Of a stretch of DNA of 26,436 nucleotides, positions 20,545 to 26,436 are shown one piece after another; within the stretch, counting starts at the first letter, position 1; every line of letters starts with the position of its first letter. Made by a program: the position numbers and the translations under genes. The notes beneath the pieces are model-generated. The model worked only from the letters and a program-made list of their open reading frames with translations. It did not search any database and had not been told where the DNA came from. The stretch is from an uncultured Clostridia bacterium (GTDB taxonomy: Bacteria; Bacillota; Clostridia; TANB77; CAG-508), in contig CAKOWP010000012.1 of assembly GCA_934122385.1 (NCBI GenBank), positions 1 through 26,436 of the forward strand, given 5' to 3'.

Positions 20545-21336
20545 TTATTTTTTGAATAATCTTTTTATTTTTGCCCAAAGTCCTTTTTCTCTACCAGGTA
20601 TTGTTATTTCTATCTTTTCTCCTAATACCCTTTTTGCAATTTCCATATATGCTTTTCCTGATGGTGCTCTTTTATTTTGTATTACTGGTTCACCTTTGTT
20701 TGTTTGTGTTATTATGTATTCATCGTCTGGTACGACACCTATTAGGTCTATTGATAATAAATCTACTATGTCGTCAACATCCATCATCTCGCCTCTTCTA
20801 ACCATATTAGGTCTTATTCTGTTTATTACTAATTCTGGATTTTTTATTTCTGATGATTCTAATAGTCCTATTATTCTGTCTGCATCTCTTATTGCTGATA
20901 TTTCTGCTGTTGTTACTACTATTGCTCTGTCTGCTCCTGCAATAGCATTTTTAAATCCTTGTTCTATTCCTGCTGGGCAGTCTATTAGTATATAGTCAAA
21001 TTCTTCTTTTAGTTTATCTGTTAGTTCTTTCATTTGTTCTTCATTTACGGCGCTTTTATCTCTTGTTTGTGCAGCTGGTAGTAGGTATAGTTCTTTGAAT
21101 CTTTTATCTTTTATTAGGGCTTGTCTTAGTTTGCATTTTTTTTCTACAACATCTACTATGTCATATACTATTCTGTTTTCTAGTCCCATTACAACGTCTA
21201 AGTTTCTTAGTCCTATGTCTGTATCTATTAAACATACTTTTTTTCCTTCTACTGCTAGGCTTGAACCTAAATTTGCTGTTGTTGTTGTTTTTCCTACTCC
21301 ACCTTTTCCTGATGTTATAACTATTACTTCTCCCAT
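20545..21336 (-). CDS. minD: Septum-site determining ATPase MinD
   Basis: 263 residues. Deviant Walker A SGKGGVGKTTTTANLG (9-24), LIDTDIGLRNLD, LIDCPAGIEQGF (Walker B region) and a C-terminal amphipathic membrane helix GLWAKIKRLFKK. MinD-ATP dimers bind the membrane and are released by MinE. The ATG at 21334-21336 is used because AAGGAGG lies 6 bases upstream; a longer frame from 21369 would begin within a few bases of the predicted transcription start. First gene of minD-minE-rodA. No minC lies in this window; a pilin-headed gene sits where it would be expected. Confidence 0.96.
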   Translation of the reverse strand: MGEVIVITSGKGGVGKTTTTANLGSSLAVEGKKVCLIDTDIGLRNLDVVMGLENRIVYDIVDVVEKKCKLRQALIKDKRFKELYLLPAAQTRDKSAVNEEQMKELTDKLKEEFDYILIDCPAGIEQGFKNAIAGADRAIVVTTAEISAIRDADRIIGLLESSEIKNPELVINRIRPNMVRRGEMMDVDDIVDLLSIDLIGVVPDDEYIITQTNKGEPVIQNKRAPSGKAYMEIAKRVLGEKIEITIPGREKGLWAKIKRLFKK

Positions 21337-21382
21337 ATCTTTCCTCCTTAGGATTTTAAAAACACTCATTTTTTATGTATAT

Positions 21383-21411
21383 ATAATACAACGATTTTCT
21401 TAAAAAGTCAA
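21383..21411 (-). promoter_or_regulatory. minD promoter
   Basis: Minus-strand TTGACT (21406-21411), 17-base spacer, TATTAT (21383-21388). It gives minD-minE its own transcription start after the pilin gene terminator. Confidence 0.65.
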
Positions 21412-21455
21412 TGTATTTGTAGACTTTTAATAATTATTTATTGTTGATATCAAGC

Positions 21456-21497
21456 AAAAAAACATACTCTATAATTTTAAATAAAGTATGTTTTTTT
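21456..21497 (-). terminator. Terminator of the third pilin-headed gene
   Basis: AAAAAAACATACT (21456-21468) pairs perfectly with AGTATGTTTTTTT (21485-21497); on the minus strand it ends in a run of seven T. Confidence 0.75.
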
Positions 21498-21507
21498 ACT
21501 ATTATTT

Positions 21508-23199
21508 TTAAAATAATGTTACTCTAAAAGAGATATTTATATTTTTATTTGTTTTTTCAGTGCTTGATCTATATGACATTGCATATGTGTTTTCAGGATT
21601 TACTATATTTCCGCCTCTATAAACACTATAACTATTAGAATCGCTAGCACATTCTAATGTCCATTCTAATTCGTTTCCTGCAAAATCATATATATTCAAT
21701 ATTTTTGATTTTTCTGATACTCCTGTTGCTTGAAGTTGTTTATAGTTTCCATAGCTTGTACTGTCTGTGGCTATGTCTTCATATTTCAATCCAGCATTTT
21801 TTTCTATGAACTTGCATACCAAGTCCCATTGAATTCCGTACATTAAACTTCCGGTTTTTTCTGATACTGCTAGATTATTTGATATTTCTTGTGCTTGTTC
21901 TACTGTAATATAATTATATGGTTTTTGTTCTGCTTGAATAACTGCTTTATTAGTTGTTCCAGTTTCTGTTGTTCTGTTCATATTATTTTGGGTTGCAACA
22001 CTATCTCCTACTTCATATCTTCCTATCCAAAAACCATAATTAGAATATATACTTGATAGCATCTGGTTATATTTTTCTGTGTATGTGTCTGCATCTTTTA
22101 TTCCGCATCCATCATACCACTTATCTTCCCATTCTAGTTCTTGTGTACTTCCGCCTTTTCTATAATCTTTTGCATATTCTATTAAATCTGCTTTTATATT
22201 GTCATAGTCTGTATCTGCTCTTGCTGTTTTAAATATTTTTTCGGGTATTGAAATCCACACCCATTCATTTTCATTTTTGTCTTTTATTACAAGCCCTTGG
22301 CTTACAATATTCATTGTTGGTGCTAAGCTTATTTTACAGTCTTTTGGTATTGTTATTGTGTCACCTTTTGAGTCTGTATATTGTGTGTCTTTTGTATATG
22401 CTTCTGACCATTTTGCTTCATCAATTTTGACATATTGTACTTTTCCCTCTGAGTTTTTAAAATATCCTTTATATGTGTTTACACTTTTTATAAATTCATC
22501 TTCTTTTTGATTATCTTCTAATGTTACACTTGATGGCTTTTGTTCTATTTCTGGAATTTGTTTTGTCCATATATATTGATTTGCTCTTGTTATGTTAACT
22601 TCATCTTCCTTATTGTTTGATATTACTAAGCTTTCGTCTTTTGTTGTTCCTATATAATAGTAATTTTCTGGTATTAGTATTCCGTCAATATATCTTAAAT
22701 CTACTGTTGTTTCGTCTGGTTCTGTATAGTCTGTGTAATAGGTTTTTGTTGTATTGTTTTGTGTTATTTTTATTCCTTGTACATAAAAGATATTTTGGCT
22801 GTTTTCGTTTATTATATATACATCTGTATATGTATCTGCATTTTGTTCGTCATTTTTTATTTTTTCATAGTCCTTACCATAATTTAAAGTTATTCCTTTC
22901 ATCGCTTCTAGGTCTATTACATAAAAGTCTCCTGTATCATTTTTTGAACTTAATACACTTGATAATTCATCTGGAATTGTGTATTTTACTTTTGCTGGTA
23001 TTTTTCCATATTCATTGTAATATTCTGATACTTTCTCTCTTAAAAGTTCTACATCATTGTATAAATTTGTTAATGCTTTTATGTGCACACTATCTGTGGC
23101 GTTATATACTAACATGCTTGTTAATATTAGCAAAATTATTACTGTTATTACTAGTGCTACCATTGTAACACCTTTTTCTTTTTTTATCATATTTTTCAT
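21508..23199 (-). CDS. Pilin-headed protein with FGE/C-type-lectin-like C-terminal domain
   Basis: 563 residues. The head (9-33, KGVTMVALVITVIILLILTS) is prepilin-like with Gly before the cleavage site and Ala at +5. A helical neck (LYNDVELLREKVSEYYNEYG) follows, then a middle region with repeated Tyr-rich strands (about 70-270). The C-terminus (about 325-563) has the sulfatase-modifying-factor (FGE) pattern: WVWISIPEKIF, FWIGRYEVGDS (390-400), YDFAGNELEW (504-513), VYRGGN (526-531) and the closing SYRSS...ISFRV. This fold is used as an enzyme (FGE) and as a binding platform, for example in retroelement-diversified proteins. The start at 23199 has GGAG 9 bases upstream and is preferred to 23262. 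It interrupts the usual min/SpoIVF gene order and has no adjacent XRE gene. Confidence 0.8.
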   Translation of the reverse strand: MKNMIKKEKGVTMVALVITVIILLILTSMLVYNATDSVHIKALTNLYNDVELLREKVSEYYNEYGKIPAKVKYTIPDELSSVLSSKNDTGDFYVIDLEAMKGITLNYGKDYEKIKNDEQNADTYTDVYIINENSQNIFYVQGIKITQNNTTKTYYTDYTEPDETTVDLRYIDGILIPENYYYIGTTKDESLVISNNKEDEVNITRANQYIWTKQIPEIEQKPSSVTLEDNQKEDEFIKSVNTYKGYFKNSEGKVQYVKIDEAKWSEAYTKDTQYTDSKGDTITIPKDCKISLAPTMNIVSQGLVIKDKNENEWVWISIPEKIFKTARADTDYDNIKADLIEYAKDYRKGGSTQELEWEDKWYDGCGIKDADTYTEKYNQMLSSIYSNYGFWIGRYEVGDSVATQNNMNRTTETGTTNKAVIQAEQKPYNYITVEQAQEISNNLAVSEKTGSLMYGIQWDLVCKFIEKNAGLKYEDIATDSTSYGNYKQLQATGVSEKSKILNIYDFAGNELEWTLECASDSNSYSVYRGGNIVNPENTYAMSYRSSTEKTNKNINISFRVTLF

Positions 23200-23283
23200 C
23201 TTTAGATTCTCCTGCTTTTTCTTGTTACTATTAATATTTATAAAAACTTTAAAAAGTAACATTTTCTTTAGTATAGTTTACTA

Positions 23284-23940
23284 TTAAATTGTGTTATTTT
23301 CAAGTAGTTTTTTGTAAATCTCTTGTCTCTTATTATATTTTGTATCTTCTTTTATTATTAAGTACCATAAATATATGTCTATTAATATTATTGCTATATT
23401 GTGTATATATAGCAATAATATGCTTGATATTATTGTAATTGCTGATACAGCTATTTTTGATATGATATTTGTGTATTTCTCTGCTTTTCTTTTTCCGAAG
23501 ATTATGTATAAAATTCCATTTAAGACTCTTCCGCCATCTAGTGGGTAAATTGGCAATAAATTAAATATCATTATTAAAAAATTTGTGTAAATTATTATAA
23601 GACTTTTAAATATATCTATTTTTAAATTTCCTGCTATTAATATTATTAAAAAGTTTGTAAGTGGTCCTGCTAAAGCTACTATGATTTTTTTAATTTCTAG
23701 CTTGTTTGCTTTTTTTATTTTTTTATTGTATTCTTTTGGATTTATTTTAAATGATATTGATACTCCAAATGGCATTATTTCTATTTTTTCTGGTTTCATT
23801 CCAACTATTAGTCCTGTAACAAGATGCCCTAGCTCGTGTATAAATGCAAATATCATTACATATGCATATACTTCGATTTGTTTTGTTAGCCAAAATAATA
23901 TTATAAAGATAAATATTTTTAAATCAATTCTGAATCGCAT
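23284..23940 (-). CDS. M50 site-2-type membrane metalloprotease, SpoIVFB-like
   Basis: 218 residues, several membrane helices. Zinc site HELGH (H35, E36, H39) in the second helix and the third ligand D135 in NLLPIYPLDGGRVLNG. SpoIVFB is the intramembrane protease that activates pro-sigma-K in the mother cell of sporulating Firmicutes; this protein has the matching length and lies next to an M23 gene in the SpoIVFA position. The role in sporulation is inferred, since some non-sporulating relatives keep the pair. No CBS domain follows. Confidence 0.85.
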   Translation of the reverse strand: MRFRIDLKIFIFIILFWLTKQIEVYAYVMIFAFIHELGHLVTGLIVGMKPEKIEIMPFGVSISFKINPKEYNKKIKKANKLEIKKIIVALAGPLTNFLIILIAGNLKIDIFKSLIIIYTNFLIMIFNLLPIYPLDGGRVLNGILYIIFGKRKAEKYTNIISKIAVSAITIISSILLLYIHNIAIILIDIYLWYLIIKEDTKYNKRQEIYKKLLENNTI

Positions 23941-24038
23941 ATTCTTTTTCCTTATTTTTATTTAGGTTTTATGCACTCCTATAAACTCATTTTTATTGTG
24001 TTTTTTTGAAGTTTTTTGTAAATTTTATTATAAAAGTT

Positions 24039-24941
24039 TTATAGTTCTAATATTTTTTGTGGATCTACTATTCTTTCTGATATTCTTATTTCAAAATGTA
24101 AATGTGGTCCTGTTGAGTTTCCTGTCGACCCTACTTCTGCAATTTCTTGCCCTTGATTAATTGTGTCTCCTTGTTTTACATATAAGTTGTTGCAATGGGC
24201 GTATATTATACTGACTTCTCCAATTTGTATTTTTAAATGTTTTCCATAATCTCCTTCTTCTGAGGCTAGTACTACTTCTCCCCCTGTTGATGCTACTATT
24301 TTTGTTCCCATATTTGCAGCAATATCTACACCTGTATGATTTTTTGGTACTGTGCTTGTTGTTGGCTCTCTTTGTCCAAATTGTGAGCTTATTGTTCCCT
24401 CTACTGGTTTTATAAATGTGGTCGTTGCCTTTATGTTTGCTATGTCTTGTTCTTCTTGTGTTAATGTTTGTGTTTGCTCTTCATTTGGCTTGTTCTCACC
24501 TGTTGCTGTATCTTCTATGTTCCCTGTATTTTCTGTACTTGTTTCCTCAGTTTTGTTTTCTTCTAATTCATTTTCATTGGCTCCTCCTATTGCTCCATCA
24601 TTTGTTTGTTTATCTTTTATTTTTTGTATATTGCTTTCTATGTTTTGCTTTATGTTTTCATACATTTGCCCAAAGTTTATATCATATGATAAAAGTTCAT
24701 TTGCTTTTTTTAAAAATTCTTCGGAGAATATGTAATTGTTGTTTTGAATTACATATATTATTAAATATATTACTAGACTTATTGCTATTTGTATTATCAT
24801 TTTTTTTAATAGTTTTACATCTTTTTTGTTGTTATTGTTTATCGGTACTGTTGTTGTTCTTCTTTGTGTTCCTGCTTGTCTTCTTGCATATATTTCTTCT
24901 GCTCTTTTTATTTTATCTTCCACAGACATTGTTCTCTCCAT
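24039..24941 (-). CDS. Membrane-anchored M23 peptidase (SpoIVFA/SpoIIQ-like)
   Basis: 300 residues: a charged cytoplasmic N-terminus (VEDKIKRAEEIYARRQ), one membrane helix (about 48-66), an Asn/Glu/Thr-rich stalk (100-170) and an M23 LytM domain (178-298). The zinc ligands appear intact: H202 and D206 in NHTGVDIAAN, H249 in IIYAHCNN, H280 and H282 in GPHLHFEI, so peptidoglycan endopeptidase activity is possible. Its position before the M50 protease suggests a SpoIVFA-type partner, though SpoIVFA proteins often lack the full zinc site. A start four codons later (MSVEDKI) with its own GGAGAG is an alternative to 24941. Confidence 0.85.
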   Translation of the reverse strand: MERTMSVEDKIKRAEEIYARRQAGTQRRTTTVPINNNNKKDVKLLKKMIIQIAISLVIYLIIYVIQNNNYIFSEEFLKKANELLSYDINFGQMYENIKQNIESNIQKIKDKQTNDGAIGGANENELEENKTEETSTENTGNIEDTATGENKPNEEQTQTLTQEEQDIANIKATTTFIKPVEGTISSQFGQREPTTSTVPKNHTGVDIAANMGTKIVASTGGEVVLASEEGDYGKHLKIQIGEVSIIYAHCNNLYVKQGDTINQGQEIAEVGSTGNSTGPHLHFEIRISERIVDPQKILEL

Positions 24942-25065
24942 ATTTTTTCTTCCTTCCTTGTATTTCGCTTTTTAAAAATCTGAAAGTCTTAAATTTTTTT
25001 GTTTATGTTTATTACGATTTTATTTTCTTGTTAAATATATGTAATGAATTTTAGGTTTATGATTT

Positions 25066-25100
25066 CAAAAAAATAAGCTAGTAGATTTATCTACTAACTT
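25066..25100 (-). terminator. Terminator after the tail-anchored protein gene
   Basis: AAGCTAGTAGA (25075-25085) and TCTACTAACTT (25090-25100) pair with one G-T wobble over a 4-base loop; on the minus strand a TTATTTTTTT tract follows. Confidence 0.75.
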
Positions 25101-25116
25101 ATGATTCTCTAATTAT

Positions 25117-25455
25117 CTAAAATATTATAATTATCGCTTGAATAATGCATAACACTGTTGTTGCTATTGAATATTTTTTTAATTTTTCGTATCTATTTTT
25201 TTGTTTTTGTGACACGTTTTCTTTTTTTATGTCTTTTATTTCAACCTTTGAAATATAACTATTTACAAGCATTTCCGCTTCTTTTAATATATAATCTTTA
25301 TCTTTCTTTTCTTCTTTATCTACTTGATTATTTTTCTCTATTTTCTGAAGTTTTTTTGCCTTCTTGTTTGTTTTTAATACTATTATGGCTTCGTCCACAA
25401 TATTTGATGGTAAGTTTTTTAATACTACCATATTTTTTAAATTACTAGCTTCCAT
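25117..25455 (-). CDS. Small C-terminally anchored protein, function unknown
   Basis: 112 residues. The N-terminal block NMVVLKNLPSNIVDEAIIVLK looks conserved, the middle is very rich in Lys and Glu (KKDKDYILKEAEMLVNSYIS), and the last 18 residues (YSIATTVLCIIQAIIIIF) form a membrane helix ending at the C-terminus, so the bulk should face the cytoplasm. I do not recognise the family. The AGGAGG start site is strong. It lies between the TVP38-type gene and the M23 gene on the same strand and has its own terminator. Confidence 0.75.
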   Translation of the reverse strand: MEASNLKNMVVLKNLPSNIVDEAIIVLKTNKKAKKLQKIEKNNQVDKEEKKDKDYILKEAEMLVNSYISKVEIKDIKKENVSQKQKNRYEKLKKYSIATTVLCIIQAIIIIF

Positions 25456-25515
25456 TGTATCCTCCTTGAAATATGTATTTGTTATATTTTTCCCATATTT
25501 TTAGAGGTTATACTT

Positions 25516-26247
25516 TTACATTTCTTTATTTTTTACAGATTTTATTACATCTTCTGTTACTTTGTTTTTATCAAATTTATTAACGATATATATTACTACA
25601 AAAGTTATTATAAATGTTATAACATATGCCAATACACTTATTTTCCATTGTCCTTTTAATAAATTGTCTCCTGCTATTGTTGATGATATTATTGATGGAA
25701 GTCTTAGCAATGTTGATAGTGCTAGAAATCTTGATGTTTTTATTGGTAATAGTCCTCCTATATAAACTAATAGGTCTTTGGGTGTTCCTGGTATTAAGAA
25801 TAGCAAGGCCATTACTGTTTCTATTTTTTGTGGGTCTTTAAATAGTTTGCTTTTTTCTAATTTATTTACTTTTTCTTTTGGAAAGAATTCGTATATAAAA
25901 TCTCTTCCATATTTTTTTACAAAGAAATATATCATTGCTGTTACAATAAAAACTGATATTATTAAAAATATTGTTCCCCATATTGGTCCAAAACATATTC
26001 CTGCAAGTAGTTCTACTGGTTCTCCTGGCAAAACTGCTAGTACAACTTGTACAAGTTCTAGTCCAAATAAAATGAGTATCCCCGCCATTCCTGAATTTGT
26101 TATTTTTTCTTTGAATTCTGTTTGACCTTCTGGAGTGTTTATTTGTTTCATTATTGGTACCATATATATTGTTGCTGTAATTAGTATTACTATTGTTATT
26201 ATTAGTGCTATTAATTTTATTGTTTTTGCTTTGTTTATTTTCTTCAT
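25516..26247 (-). CDS. TVP38/TMEM64 (VTT/DedA-like) membrane protein
   Basis: 243 residues with about six hydrophobic segments. The family centre is visible: FGLELVQVVLAVLPGEPVELLAGICFGP (about 61-88), the G-x-x-x-G region IWGTIFLIISVFIVTAMIYFFVKKYGRDFI, and LFLIPGTPKDLLVYIGGLLP (about 149-168). VTT-domain proteins of the DedA superfamily are linked to lipid carrier or phospholipid movement across membranes; the substrate here is unknown. The start has AGAAGG 8 bases upstream and a promoter lies at 26284-26312. Confidence 0.9.
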   Translation of the reverse strand: MKKINKAKTIKLIALIITIVILITATIYMVPIMKQINTPEGQTEFKEKITNSGMAGILILFGLELVQVVLAVLPGEPVELLAGICFGPIWGTIFLIISVFIVTAMIYFFVKKYGRDFIYEFFPKEKVNKLEKSKLFKDPQKIETVMALLFLIPGTPKDLLVYIGGLLPIKTSRFLALSTLLRLPSIISSTIAGDNLLKGQWKISVLAYVITFIITFVVIYIVNKFDKNKVTEDVIKSVKNKEM

Positions 26248-26283
26248 TTATTTGCCTTCTTTCAGTTTAGTTATATTTATGTT

Positions 26284-26312
26284 ATTTTATATCATTTTTT
26301 TGTGAAGTTCAA
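26284..26312 (-). promoter_or_regulatory. Promoter of the TVP38-type gene
   Basis: Minus-strand TTGAAC (26307-26312), 17-base spacer, TAAAAT (26284-26289). Confidence 0.6.
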
Positions 26313-26347
26313 GTGTACTTTTGGAGTTCATTACTATATAATATATA

Positions 26348-26387
26348 TTTTGCTTTATTTTTGACCCAGTTCAAAAAATTAAAGCAA
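26348..26387. terminator. Imperfect hairpin near the window end
   Basis: TTTGCTTTATTTTTGA pairs with TCAAAAAATTAAAGCAA apart from two single-base bulges, around CCCAGT. No clear T-run follows on either strand. It may end a gene beyond the window edge. No reading frame is supported in 26313-26436. Confidence 0.35.
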
Positions 26388-26436
26388 CAAAATTAACATA
26401 AAAATATAGACACATATAAAAATCAAATATATAATA

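Noticed and set aside
19980..20555. 191-codon plus-strand frame opposite minE
   Set aside because: Reverse reading of the Lys/Glu-rich minE tail gives a Phe/Ser-rich artefact; no start signal.
21508..21880. Variable repeat of a diversity-generating retroelement
   Set aside because: The fold fits, but no template repeat or reverse transcriptase is in the window, so it is kept only as a question.

Overview
The window is AT-rich, chromosome-like DNA from a low-GC Gram-positive bacterium, most likely an uncultured, gut-type member of the Clostridia. This rests on strong purine-rich ribosome binding sites, many promoters of the TTGnnn-N17-TAnnAT type, lysine made through LL-DAP aminotransferase, a min/SpoIVF-type gene cluster, and a GerS-like gene beside mazF. 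The genus cannot be named from sequence alone. No tRNA, rRNA, CRISPR array, insertion sequence or prophage was seen.

Layout. Positions 1-670 hold the first codons of ruvA and a stand-alone HD hydrolase, both on the minus strand. A candidate 90-nt small RNA follows at 721-810. Positions 980-5210 form an accessory island. It holds a decayed Rpn-type nuclease copy, a pilin-headed protein carrying a seven-bladed RCC1 propeller, a divergent XRE regulator with two matched palindromic operators, and a second Rpn-type copy with a frameshifted tail. Positions 5330-7410 are dapF-dapL, translationally coupled. Positions 7508-9914 run on the plus strand: a GT51 peptidoglycan glycosyltransferase behind a 182-bp MITE-like inverted repeat, a polysaccharide deacetylase, and an orphan XRE regulator. 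Positions 10043-13528 run on the minus strand: a TSCPD protein, a PIN-domain protein and aspS. An HD-GYP protein lies divergent to aspS. Positions 14858-17466 hold mazF without a neighbouring antitoxin, a GerS/LolA-like protein, and a second pilin-headed protein with its own divergent XRE regulator. Positions 17559-26247 are a minus-strand run: TVP38-type membrane protein, tail-anchored protein, M23 protein, M50 protease, a third pilin-headed protein, minD, an extended minE, rodA (frameshifted here) and dusB.

How the genes fit together. Most of the window serves the cell envelope and division: lysine/DAP precursor supply, glycan polymerisation, deacetylation, elongation/division control and sporulation-type proteolysis. 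Three proteins share an almost identical pilin-like head but carry unrelated exposed domains (RCC1 propeller, FnIII plus a beta domain, FGE/C-type-lectin-like fold). Two of the three face a small XRE repressor-like gene across an intergenic region with dyad operators. This repeated unit, one regulated display protein plus its private regulator, is the best candidate for an undescribed system in this window.
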